Positions 15,079 through 27,193 of a stretch of 64,000 nucleotides of DNA are shown in pieces. Below the pieces are notes generated by a model. It saw nothing but the letters and a program-made list of their open reading frames with translations. It made no database searches and was not told the origin of the DNA. This DNA comes from Megalopta genalis (lineage: Eukaryota > Arthropoda > Insecta > Hymenoptera > Halictidae): contig NW_027476488.1 in assembly GCF_051020955.1 (NCBI RefSeq), forward strand, positions 62,001 through 126,000, written 5' to 3'. Both the position numbers and the translations under genes were made by a program. The first letter of the stretch is position 1. Each line of letters opens with the position of its first letter.

Positions 15079-16712
15079 GCTAAATCATGTGTTTCACTTG
15101 GATTTGAAGATAACTCGTTAGTTTTGCCTGCATTTGAAGCTATATCACCTATATCCCAAGTGATTGAAGCTCAATCATTTGCTTCTCAAGGATTTGAAGC
15201 TAATCCTTCTACATCGCATTGATTTCAAGATAAATCATGTGTTTTGCATGGATTTGAAGCTAACTCGTTTGATTCGTCTGCATTTGAAGCTATATCACTT
15301 ATATCCCAAGTGTTTGAAGCTAAATCATTTGTTTCGCATGGATTTGAAGCTAAACCTTCTACATCGCATTGATTTGCTGCTAAATCATGTGTTTCGCATG
15401 AATTTGATGCTAAACCTTCGACATCGCATGGATTTGAAGCTGAACCTTCTACATCGCACTGATTTGAAGCTAAATCACGTGTTTCGCTTGGATACGAAGC
15501 TAACCCGTTTGTTTCTCCTGCATTTGAAGCTATATCACTTATATCGCATGTATATGATGCTAAATCATTTATGTCGCATTGCTTTGAAGGTAAGCCTTCT
15601 ACTTCGCATTGATTTGAAGCTAAATTATGTGTTTCGGTTGAATTTGAACCTAATTCGTTTGTTTCGCATGCAGTTGAAGCTATATAACTTATATCTCAAG
15701 TATCAGAATCTAAATCATTTGTTTCACATGGATTTGAAACTAAGCCTTCTACTTCGTATCGATTTGAAGTTAAATGATATGTATCGCATGGATTTTCGCA
15801 TGGAAGCTATATCACTTACATCCCAATTGTTTGAAGCTGAATCATTTGTTTCGCATGGATTTGAAGCTAAACCTTCTACATCGCATTGATTTGCAGCTAA
15901 ATCATGTGTTTCACTTGGATTTGAAGATAACTCGTTAGTTTTGCCTGCATTTGAAGCTATATCACCTATATCCCAAGTGATTGAAGCTCAATCATTTGCT
16001 TCTCAAGGATTTGAAGCTAATCCTTCTACATCGCATTGATTTCAAGATAAATCATGTGTTTTGCATGGATTTGAAGCTAACTCGTTTGATTCGTCTGCAT
16101 TTGAAGCTATATCACTTATATCCCAAGTGTTTGAAGCTAAATCATTTGTTTCGCATGGATTTGAAGCTAAACCTTCTACATCGCATTGATTTGCTGCTAA
16201 ATCATGTGTTTCGCATGAATTTGATGCTAAACCTTCGACATCGCATGGATTTGAAGCTGAACCTTCTACATCGCACTGATTTGAAGCTAAATCACGTGTT
16301 TCGCCTGGATACGAAGCTAACCCGTTTGTTTCTCCTGCATTTGAAGCTATATCACTTATATCGCATGTATATGATGCTAAATCATTTATGTCGCATTGCT
16401 TTGAAGGTAAGCCTTCTACTTCGCATTGATTTGAAGCTGAATTATGTGTTTCGGTTGAATTTGAACCTAATTCGTTTGTTTCGCATGCAGTTGAAGCTAT
16501 ATAACTTATATCTCAAGTATCAGAATCTAAATCATTTGTTTCACATGGATTTGAAACTAAGCCTTCTACTTCGTATCGATTTGAAGTTAAATGATATGTA
16601 TCGCATGGATTTTCGCATGGAAGCTATATCACTTACATCCCAATTGTTTGAAGCTGAATCATTTGTTTCGCATGGATTTGAAGCTAAAACTTCTACATCG
16701 CATTGATTTGCG
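15079..16712. repeat. 817-bp direct tandem duplication
   Basis: Copy 1 is 15079-15895 and copy 2 is 15896-16712, at an exact offset of 817 bp with only about three differences noticed, so the event is recent. The period is 27 monomers plus 7 bp. The odd 7 bp reflect indels carried inside the unit, including a short TTTTCGCATGGAAGC junction at about 15792 and 16609. Confidence 0.9.
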
Positions 16713-16960
16713 GCTAAATAATGTGTTTCGCATGGATTTGAAGATAACTCGTTTGTTTCGTCTGCATTTGAAGCTATATCACTTATATCGCATGTGTATG
16801 ATGCTAAATCATTTATGGCGCATTTCTTTGAAGCTAAGCCTTCTACTTCGCATCGATTTGAAGCTGAATCATATGTTTTGCATGGATTTGAAGCTAACTC
16901 GTTTGTTTCGCCTGCATTTGATGCTATGTCACTTATATCGCAAGTGTTTGAAGCTAAATC

Positions 16961-16965
16961 ATTTG
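16961..16965. repeat. target-site duplication, left, ATTTG
   Basis: ATTTG occurs directly before the solo LTR and again directly after it (17670-17674). Removing the insert and one TSD copy restores a consensus satellite monomer without loss or gain of a base. Confidence 0.9.
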
Positions 16966-17669
16966 TGTTGAGGTGCGTCGTGTGAGCACCTGATATCGAT
17001 ATTCCGCGATATTAACTATCTCTTGGGTTGTAAGTCCGACTACGCTGCGCGACGGAATAGGACGATATCGTTGTCCGTTTACTTAAAAATGAACAACTGT
17101 TTTACTTAGTAGTTCGTGAAATGAGACGTAGACTGGAGTGACGAGCGATGTTGAACGATATGAACGAGGTTACGCAGGAGTGAAAAAAGACTGTGTGAGG
17201 TGGTCAAGCGTTCTCGTTTTTATATGTTTCTCGCCGAGAGAAAACTTGAAGATCATTGGTTGATCGCGAGGTGGAAAGGGACCTTAGGAGTCCCGGTCGT
17301 ACCCAGTGTCAGGTAGTAAGAAATCCCGGAAAAGGCGACCGAAGGGATGCGTGCTGGCGACCCTGTCATAAATTAAGGATATGTTGCCGATGAAGTGTGC
17401 GTTATTCGAAATTGCAGAAATTACTCTATTGCCGGAAAGGAGACGGGTCGAAGGAATTGGAAATTTAAAAACTGCAGGCGAAGGCTCCACGAAATTGGAG
17501 GCCCAACGAACGTGACTTTTGTCAACTGCACGTTGAAGGACCGTCGATTTGCCACGCTGCACCGAAGGTTCCCCGTAAACAAACTGTTTTTTAGGGATTG
17601 AAGAAAGGTAGTCCGTCCCGGAGAAAGTCGGGCGGACACGGCTGGAAAATTCCGTTGCAAGACGGAACA
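16966..17669. mobile_element. solo LTR, family unassigned
   Basis: This 704-bp non-satellite insert begins TGTTGAGG and ends GGAACA, so it has the TG...CA termini and TGTT/AACA terminal inverted bases of an LTR. It is flanked by a perfect 5-bp target duplication. No gag, pol, PBS or polypurine tract is present, and the sequence shows no resemblance to the LTR of the BEL/Pao element at 29152-36200. It is therefore a solo LTR left by LTR-LTR recombination of another family. A five-base duplication fits BEL/Pao, Copia or some Gypsy elements. There is a weak TATA-like stretch at 17221-17226 on the + strand, which does not fix the orientation. Short open frames inside it show no recognisable domain. 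Confidence 0.85.
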
Positions 17670-17674
17670 ATTTG
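17670..17674. repeat. target-site duplication, right, ATTTG
   Basis: This is the second copy of ATTTG, directly after the AACA terminus of the solo LTR. Confidence 0.9.
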
Positions 17675-18167
17675 TTTCGCATGGATTTGAAGCTAAACAT
17701 TCTACATCGCATTGATTTGCAGCTAAATCATGTGTTTCACTTGGATTTGAAGCTAACTCGTAAGATTTGCCTACATTTGAAGCTATGTCACCTATATCCC
17801 AAGTGTTTGAAGCTCAATCATTTGCTTCGCAAGGATGTGAAGCTAATCCTTCTACATCGCATTGATTTCAAGCTAAATCATGTGTTTTACTTGGATTTGA
17901 AGCTAAACCTTCTGCATCGCATTGATTTGAAGCTAAATCATGTGTTTTGCATGGATTTGAAGCTAACTCGTTTGATTCGTCTGCATTTGAAGCTATATCA
18001 CTTATATCCCAAGTGTTTGAAGCTAAATCATTTGTTTAGCATGGATTTGAAGATAGACCTTCTACATTGCATTGATTTGAAGCTAAATCATGTGTTTCGC
18101 TTGGATTTGAAGCTAACTCGTTTGTTTCGTCTGCATTTGAAGCTATATCACCTATATCGCTAGTATC

Positions 18168-21100
18168 TGAAGCTAAATCATTTGTTTCGCATGGATTTGA
18201 AGCTAAACCTTCTACATCGCATTGATTTGCTGCTAAATCATGTGTTTCGCATGGATTTGAAGCTAACTCGTTAGTTTCGCCTGCATTTGAAGCTATATAA
18301 CTTACATCTCAAGTATCTGAATCTAAATCATTTGTGTCCCATGGATTTGAAGCTAAGCCTTCTACTTCGTATCGATTTGAAGTTAAATGAAAGGTATCGC
18401 ATGGATTTTGAAGCTAACTCGTTTGATTCCTCTGCATTTGAAGCTATATCACTTATATCCCAATTGTTTGAAGCTGAATCATTCGTTTCGCATGGATTTG
18501 AAGCTAAAACTTCTACATCGCATTGATTTGCGGCTAAATCATGTGTTTCGCATGGATTTGAAGCTAACTCGTTTGTTTCGTCTGCATTTGAAGCTATATC
18601 CCCTATATCGCTAGTATCTGAAGCTAAATCATTTGTTTCGCATGGATTTGAAGCTAACTCGTCTGCTTTGTCTGCATTTGAAGCTATATCACTTATATCC
18701 CAAGTGTTTGAAGCTAAATCATTTGTTTCGCATGGATTTGAAGCTAAACATTCTCCATCGCAGTGATTAAAGCTAAATCATGTGTTTCGCTTGGATTTTG
18801 AAGCTAACTCGTTTGATTCGTCCGCATTTGAAGCTATATCACTTATATCCCAATTGTTTGAAGCTAAATCATTTGTTTCGCATGGATTTGAAGCTAAACC
18901 TTCTACATCGCATTGATTTGAAGCTAAATCATGTGATTCGCTTGGATTTGAAGCTAACTCGTTTGTTTCGGCTGCATTTGAAGCTATATCACTTATATCG
19001 CTAGTATCTGAAGCTAAATCATTTGTATCGCATGGATTTGAAGCTGAACATTCTACATCGTATTGATTTGAAGCAAAACCTTCTACATTGCATTGATTTA
19101 AAGCTAAACCTTCTACATCGGATTGGTTTGAAGCTAAGCCTTCTACTTCGCATAGATTTGAAGCTAAATCACGTCTTTGGCTTGGATTTGAAGCTAACTC
19201 GTTTGTTTCGCATGCAGTTGAAGCTAAGTCAAGTATATTACCAGTATTTGAAGCTAAACCATTTGATTCGCATGGATTTGAAGCCAAGCCTTCTACATCG
19301 CAATGATTTGAAGATAAATCATGTGTTCCGCATGGATTTGAAGCTAACTCGTATGTTTGGCATGCAGTTGAAGCTAAATCATGTTTAAAACAAGTATTTG
19401 AAGCTAAGCTATTCGTTTCGCATGGATTTGAAACTAAGCCTTCTACTTCGCATTGATTTGAAGCTAAATCTTTTCTTTCGCTTGGATTTGAAGCTGAATC
19501 ATGTGTTTCGCTTGAATTTGAAGATAGGACGTTTGCTACGCATGCAGTTGAAACTAAATCATGTATATCACAAGTATTTGATGCTAAACCATTTGTTTCG
19601 TATGGATTTGAAGGTACTCCTTCTACTTTGAATTGATTTGAAGCTAAATCACGTGTTCCGCTTGGATTTGAAGCTAAACCTTCTACATCGCATTGATTTG
19701 ACACTAAATCATGTGTTTCGATTGGATTTGAATCTAACTCGTTTCTTTCGTCACCATTTGAAGCTATATCACTTATATCGCAAGTGTTTGAAGCTAAATC
19801 ATTTGTTTCGCATGGATTTGAAGCTAAACCTTCTACATCGCATTGATTTGCTGCTAAATCATGTGTTTCGCATGGATTTGAAGCTAACTCGTTAGTTTCG
19901 CCTGCATTTGAAGCTATATAACTTACATCTCAAGTATCTGAATCTAAATCATTTGTGTCCCATGGATTTGAAGCTAAGCCTTCTACTTCGTATCGATTTG
20001 AAGTTAAATGAAAGGTATCGCATGGATTTTGAAGCTAACTCGTTTGATTCCTCTGCATTTGAAGCTATATCACTTATATCCCAATTGTTTGAAGCTGAAT
20101 CATTCGTTTCGCATGGATTTGAAGCTAAAACTTCTACATCGCATTGATTTGCGGCTAAATCATGTGTTTCGCATGGATTTGAAGCTAACTCGTTTGTTTC
20201 GTCTGCATTTGAAGCTATATCCCCTATATCGCTAGTATCTGAAGCTAAATCATTTGTTTCGCATGGATTTGAAGCTAACTCGTCTGCTTTGTCTGCATTT
20301 GAAGCTATATCACTTATATCCCAAGTGTTTGAAGCTAAATCATTTGTTTCGCATGGATTTGAAGCTAAACATTCTCCATCGCAGTGATTAAAGCTAAATC
20401 ATGTGTTTCGCTTGGATTTTGAAGCTAACTCGTTTGATTCGTCCGCATTTGAAGCTATATCACTTATATCCCAATTGTTTGAAGCTAAATCATTTGTTTC
20501 GCATGGATTTGAAGCTAAACCTTCTACATCGCATTGATTTGAAGCTAAATCATGTGATTCGCTTGGATTTGAAGCTAACTCGTTTGTTTCGGCTGCATTT
20601 GAAGCTATATCACTTATATCGCTAGTATCTGAAGCTAAATCATTTGTATCGCATGGATTTGAAGCTGAACATTCTACATCGTATTGATTTGAAGCAAAAC
20701 CTTCTACATTGCATTGATTTAAAGCTAAACCTTCTACATCGGATTGGTTTGAAGCTAAGCCTTCTACTTCGCATAGATTTGAAGCTAAATCACGTCTTTG
20801 GCTTGGATTTGAAGCTAACTCGTTTGTTTCGCATGCAGTTGAAGCTAAGTCAAGTATACTACCAGTATTTGAAGCTAAACCATTTGATTCGCATGGATTT
20901 GAAGCCAAGCCTTCTACATCGCAATGATTTGAAGATAAATCATGTGTTCCGCATGGATTTGAAGCTAACTCGTTTGTTTGGCATGCAGTTGAAGCTAAAT
21001 CATGTTTAAAACAAGTATTTGAAGCTAAGCTATTCGTTTCGCATGGATTTGAAACTAAGCCTTCTACTTCGCATTGATTTGAAGCTAAATCTTTTCTTTC

Positions 21101-21409
21101 GCTTGGATTTGAAGCTGAATCATTTGTTTCGCTTGAATTTGAAGATAGGACGTTTGCTACGCATGCAGTTGAAACTAAATCATGTATATCACAAGTATTT
21201 GATGCTAAACCATTTGTTTCGTATGGATTTGAAGGTACTCCTTCTACTTTGAATTGATTTGAAGCTAAATCACGTGTTCCGCTTGGATTTGAAGCTAAAC
21301 CTTCTACATCGCATTGATTTGACACTAAATCATGTGTTTCGATTGGATTTGAATCTAACTCGTTTCTTTCGTCACCATTTGAAGCTATATCACTTATATC
21401 GCAAGTATC
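18168..21409. repeat. 1,621-bp direct tandem duplication
   Basis: Copy 1 is about 18168-19788 and copy 2 about 19789-21409, offset exactly 1,621 bp (54 monomers plus 1). I saw only three or four substitutions between them, for example TATTACC against TATACTACC near 19238/20860 and CTCGTATG against CTCGTTTG near 19350/20971. Each copy contains a - strand open frame of 308 codons at the same relative position (18778-19704 and 20399-21325). It ends where a 31-bp monomer shifts the frame. Confidence 0.9.
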
Positions 21410-24400
21410 TCAACCTAAATCATTTGTTTCTCATGGATGTCAAGATAAGCCTTCTACCTCGTATTGATTTGAAGCTAAATCATATGTTTCGCACGGATTT
21501 GAAGCTAAGCCTTCTACTTCGTATCGATTTTAAGTTAAATGAAAATGTATCGCATGGATTTTGAAGCTAACTCGTTTGTTTCTTCTGCATTTTAAGAAAT
21601 ATCACTTATATCTCAAGTGTTTGAAGCTAAATCATTTGTTCCGCTTGGATTTGAAGCTAAGCCTTCTACTTCGTATCGATTTGAAGCTAAATGAAATGTA
21701 TCGCATGGATTTGAAGCTAACTCGTTTGATTCGTCTGCATTTGAAGCTATATCACTTATATCCCAAGTGTTTGAAGCTATATCATTTTTTTCGCATGGAT
21801 TTGAAGCTAAACCTTCTACATCGCATTGATTTGAAGCTAAACCTTCTACATCGCAATGATTTGAAGCTAAATCATGTGTTTCGCTTGGATTTGAATCTAA
21901 ACCTTCTACATCGCATTGATTTGAAGCTAAATCATGTCTTTCGCATGGATTTGAAGCTAAATCGTTCGTTTCGCCTGCATTTGATGCTATATCACTTATA
22001 TCGCAAGTATCTGAAGCTAAATAATTTGTTTCGCATGGATTTGAAGCTAACACGTTTGTTTCACATGCAGATGAAGCTAAATCATGTATATCACAAGTAT
22101 TTGAAGCTAAACCATTTGATTCGCATGGATTTGAAGCTAATCCTTCTACTGCGTATCGATTTGAAGCTAAATGATATGTATAGCATGGATTTTGAAGCTA
22201 ACTCGTTTGATTCGTCTGCGCTTGAAGCTATGTCACTTATATCGCAAGTATATGAAGCTAAATCATTGGTTTCGCATGGATTTGAAGCTAAACCTTCTAC
22301 ATCGCACTGATTTGCAGCTAAATCATTTGTTTCGAATGGATTTGAGGCTAACTCGTTTGTTTCGTCTGCATTTGAAGCTATATCACTTATATCCGAAGTG
22401 TGTGAAGCTCAATCATTTGTTTCGGATGGATTTGAAGCTAACTCTTTTGTTTCGTCTCCATTTGAAGCTAAATCACCTATGTCGCTAGCATCTGAAGCTA
22501 AATCATTTGTTTCGCATGGATTTGAAGATAAAACTTCTACATCACATTGATTTGCTGCTAAATCATGTGTTTCGCATGGATTTGAAGCTAATCCATCTAC
22601 ATCGCATGGATTTGAAGCTAAACCTTATACATCGCATTGATTTGAAGCTAAATCACGTGTTTCGCTTGGATACGAAGCTAACCCGTTTGTTTCTCCTGCA
22701 TTTGAAGCTATATCACTTATATCGAATGTATATGATGCTAAATCATTTATGTCGCATGGATTTGAAGCTAAGCCTTCTACATCGTATTGATTTGAAGCAA
22801 AACCTTCTACATTGCATTGATTTAAAGCTAAACCTTCTACATCCCATTGATTTGCTGCTAAATCATGGATTTCACATGGATTTGAAGCTAATTCGTTTGT
22901 TGCCCATGCAGTTGAATCTAAATAACGTATATCACAAGTATTTGTAGCTAAACCATTTATTTCGCATGGATTTGAAGCTAATCATTCTACATCGCCCTGA
23001 TTAAAGCTAAATCATGTGTTTCGCATGGATATGAAGCTAAACCTTCGACATAGCAATGATTTGAAGCTTAATCATGTGTTTTGTATGGATTTGAAGCTAA
23101 CTCGTTTGTTGCCCCTGCATTTGAAGCTATATCACTTACATCCCAAGCGTTTGAAACTAAACCATTTATTTCGCATGGATTTGAAGCTAAACCTTCTGCA
23201 TCGCATTGATTTGAAGCTAAATCATGTGTTTTGCATGGATTTGATGCTAACTCGTTTGTTTCCCCTGCATTTGAAGCTATATCACTTATATCGCAAGTAT
23301 CTGATGCTAATTCAGTTGTTTTGCATGGATTTGAAGCTAAATCTTCTACATCGCATGGATTTGCAGCTAAATCATGTGTTTCGCATGGATTTGCAGCTAA
23401 ACCTTCCTCATCGCATTGATTTGAATCTAAATCATGTGTTTTGCATGGATTTGATGCTAACTCGTTTGTTTCCCCTGCATTTGAAGCTATATCACTTATA
23501 TCGCAAGTATCTGATGCTAATTCAGTTGTTTTGCATGGATTTGAAGCTATCTCGTTAATTTCGCCTGCATTTGAAGCTATATCACTTATATCGCAAGTAT
23601 CTGAATCTAAATCATTTGTTTCGCATGGATTTGAAGCTAAGCCTTCTACTTCGTATCGAGTTGAAGTTAAATGATATGTATCGCTTGGATTTTGAAGCTA
23701 ACTCGTTTGTTTCGTCTGCATTTGAAGAAATACCTCTTATATCTCAAGTGTTTGAAGCTAAATCATTTGTTTCGCATGGATTTGAAGCTAAGCCTTCTAC
23801 TTCGTATCGATTTGAAGCTAAATGAAATGTATCGCATGGATTTGAAGCTAACTCGTTTGATTCGTCTGCATTTGAAGCTATATCACTTATATCCAAAGTG
23901 ATTGAAGCTAAATCATTTGTTTCGCATGGATTTAAAGCTAAACCTACTACATCGCATTGAGTTGGTGCTAAATCATGTGTTTCGCATGGAGTTGAAGCTA
24001 AACCATCTACATAGAATTGTTTTGAAGCTTAGTCATGTGTTTTGCATGGGATTGAAGCTATCTCGTTTGTTTCCCCTGCATTTAAAGCTGTATCACTTAT
24101 ATCGCAAGTATCTGATGCTAAATCATTTGTTTCGCATGGATTTGAAGCTACACCTTCTACATCGCATTGATTTGCAGCTAAATCATGTGATTCGCTTGGA
24201 TTTGAAGCTAACTCGTTTGTTTCGGCTGCATTTGAAGCTATATCACATATATCTCAAGTGTTTGAAGCTAAATCATTTGTTTCGCATGGATTTGAAGCTA
24301 AACCTTCTACATCGCATTGATTTGCAGCTAAATCATGTGTTTCACTTGGATTTGAAGATAACTCGTTAGTTTTGCCTGCATTTGAAGCTATATCACCTAT

Positions 24401-24660
24401 ATCCCAAGTGATTGAAGCTCAATCATTTGCTTCTCAAGGATTTGAAGCTAATCCTTCTACATCGCATTGATTTCAAGATAAATCATGTGTTTTGCATGGA
24501 TTTGAAGCTAACTCGTTTGATTCGTCTGCATTTGAAGCTATATCACTTATATCCCAATTGTTTGAAGCTAAATCATTGGTTTCGCATGGATTTGAAGCTA
24601 AACCTTCTACATCGCACTGATTTGCAGCTAAATCATTTGTTTCGAATGGATTTGAGGCTA

Positions 24661-25976
24661 ACTCGTTTGTTTCGGCTGCATTTGAAGCTATATCACTTAT
24701 ATCGCTAGTATCTGAAGCTAAATCATTTGTATCGCATGGATTTGAAGCTGAACATTCTACATCGTATTGATTTGAAGCAAAACCTTCTACATTGCATTGA
24801 TTTAAAGCTAAACCTTCTACATCGGATTGGTTTGAAGCTAAGCCTTCTACTTCGCATAGATTTGAAGCTAAATCACGTCTTTGGCTTGGATTTGAAGCTA
24901 ACTCGTTTGTTTCGCATGCAGTTGAAGCTAAGTCAAGTATATTACCAGTATTTGAAGCTAAACCATTTGATTCGCATGGATTTGAAGCCAAGCCTTCTAC
25001 ATCGCAATGATTTGAAGATAAATCATGTGTTCCGCATGGATTTGAAGCTAACTCGTTTGTTTGGCATGCAGTTGAAGCTAAATCATGTTTAAAACAAGTA
25101 TTTGAAGCTAAGCTATTCGTTTCGCATGGATTTGAAACTAAGCCTTCTACTTCGCATTGATTTGAAGCTAAATCTTTTCTTTCGCTTGGATTTGAAGCTG
25201 AATCATGTGTTTCGCTTGAATTTGAAGATAGGACGTTTGCTACGCATGCAGTTGAAACTAAATCATGTATATCACAAGTATTTGATGCTAAACCATTTGT
25301 TTCGTATGGATTTGAAGGTACTCCTTCTACTTTGAATTGATTTGAAGCTAAATCACGTGTTCCGCTTGGATTTGAAGCTAAACCTTCTACATCGCATTGA
25401 TTTGACACTAAATCATGTGTTTCGATTGGATTTGAATCTAACTCGTTTCTTTCGTCACCATTTGAAGCTATATCACTTATATCGCAAGTATCTCAACCTA
25501 AATCATTTGTTTCTCATGGATGTCAAGATAAGCCTTCTACCTCGTATTGATTTGAAGCTAAATCATATGTTTCGCACGGATTTGAAGCTAAGCCTTCTAC
25601 TTCGTATCGATTTTAAGTTAAATGAAAATGTATCGCATGGATTTTGAAGCTAACTCGTTTGTTTCTTCTGCATTTTAAGAAATATCACTTATATCTCAAG
25701 TGTTTGAAGCTAAATCATTTGTTCCGCTTGGATTTGAAGCTAAGCCTTCTACTTCGTATCGATTTGAAGCTAAATGAAATGTATCGCATGGATTTGAAGC
25801 TAACTCGTTTGATTCGTCTGCATTTGAAGCTATATCACTTATATCCCAAGTGTTTGAAGCTATATCATTTTTTTCGCATGGATTTGAAGCTAAACCTTCT
25901 ACATCGCATTGATTTGAAGCTAAACCTTCTACATCGCATTGATTTGAAGCTAAATCATGTGTTTCGCTTGGATTTG
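24661..25976. repeat. third, partial copy of the 1,621-bp module
   Basis: About 1.3 kb match 20578-21893 at a constant offset of 4,083 bp. This copy agrees with copy 1 at one diagnostic site (GAATCATGTGTTTCGCTTG) and with copy 2 at another (CTCGTTTGTTTGG), so it is a mosaic. That is what gene-conversion or unequal exchange within the array would produce. Confidence 0.85.
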
Positions 25977-26351
25977 AAGCTAACTCGTTTGTTTCGTCTG
26001 CATTTCAAGAAATATCACTTATATCTCAAGTGTTTGAAGCTAAATCATTTGTTTCGCATGGATTTGAAGCTAAGCCTTCTACTTTGTATCGATTTGAAGC
26101 TAAATGAAATGTATCGCATGGAATTGAAGCTAACTCGTTTGATTCGTCAGCATTTGAAGCTATATCACTTATATCCCAATTGTTTGAAGCTAAATCACTT
26201 GTTTCGCATGGATTTGAATCTAAACCTTCAACTTCGCATTGATTTGAAGCTAAATCATGTGATTCGCTTGGATTTGATGCTAACTCGTTCGTTTCCCCTG
26301 CATTTGAAGCTATATCAATTATACCCCATGTGTTTGAAGCTAAATCATTTG

Positions 26352-27193
26352 TTTCGCGTGTATTTGAAGGCAAACCTTATACATCGCATTGATTTGAAGC
26401 TAAATCATGTGTTTCGCTTGGATATGAAGCGAAATCGTTTGTTTCGTCTGAATTTGAAGCTATATCACTTATATCGCAAGTATCTGAAGCTGAATCATTG
26501 GTTTCGCATGGATTTGAAGCTAAACATTCCACATCCCATAGATTTGAAGCTAGCTCGATTTCTTCGTCTGCATTTGAAGCTACATCACTTATATCGCAAA
26601 GTATCTGAAGCTAAATCATTTGTTTCGCATGGATTTGAAGCTAAGCCTTCTACTTCGCACTGATTTGAAGCCAGATCATTTGTTTCGCTTGGACGTGAAG
26701 CTATCTCGTTTGTTTCGTCTGCATTTGAAGCTATATCACTTATATCGCGAGTATCTGAACCTAAGTCATTTGGTTCGCGTGTATTTGAAGGCAAACATTC
26801 TACATCGCATTGATTTGAAGCTAAATCATGTGTTTCGCTTGGATATGAAGCGAAATCGTTTGTTTCGTCTGCATTTGAAGCTATATCACTTATATCGCAA
26901 GTATCTGAAGCTGAATCATTGGTTTCGCATGGATTTGAAGCTAAACCTTCCACATCCCATAGATTTGAAGCTAGCTCGATTTCTTCGTCTGCATTTGAAG
27001 CTATATCACTTATATCGCAAAGTATCTGAAGCTAAATCATTTGTTTCGCATGGATTTGAAGCTAAGCCTTCTACATCGCACTGATTTGAAGCCAGATCAT
27101 TTGTTTCGCTTGGATGTGAAGCTATCTCGTTTGTTTCGTCTGCATTTGAAGCTATATCACTTATATCGCGAGTATCTCAACCTAAGTCATTTG
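26352..27193. repeat. 421-bp direct tandem duplication
   Basis: Copy 1 is about 26352-26772 and copy 2 about 26773-27193, offset 421 bp (14 monomers plus 1). The extra base is visible as GCAAAGTATCTG at 26596 and 27017, where neighbouring monomers have GCAAGTATCTG. A further relative lies at about 27960-28330. Confidence 0.85.

Larger units (their letters stand above)
1..16965. repeat. 30-bp satellite array, left arm
   Basis: This is a continuous array of about 565 degenerate 30-bp monomers; it already runs at base 1, so the true left edge lies outside the window. A typical monomer reads GAAGCTAAATC followed by ATTTGTTTCGCATGGATTT. Monomer classes differ mainly in the second half (cgcatggatttg, cgcattgatttg, cgcatgcagttg, cacaagtatttg, tctgcatttg). 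Classes follow one another in a recurrent five-step order. The first 10 kb is rich in the class with the CATGCAGTTG half, while 10-17 kb is dominated by the TCTGCATTTG and CCCAAGTGTTTG classes. Single-base indels are common. No non-satellite sequence of 300 bases or more is present, and I see no gene here. Open frames on both strands are a by-product of a 30-bp period with few stops. Confidence 0.95.

Noticed and set aside
1..16965. Telomeric or rDNA repeat
   Set aside because: The monomer does not resemble TTAGG-type telomere repeats or any rRNA sequence.
17395..17601. Plus-strand 68-codon frame in the solo LTR
   Set aside because: No domain, overlaps frames on the other strand, and lies in a non-coding LTR.
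17284..17712. Minus-strand 142-codon frame at the solo LTR
   Set aside because: It runs across the LTR edge into the satellite and has no recognisable domain.
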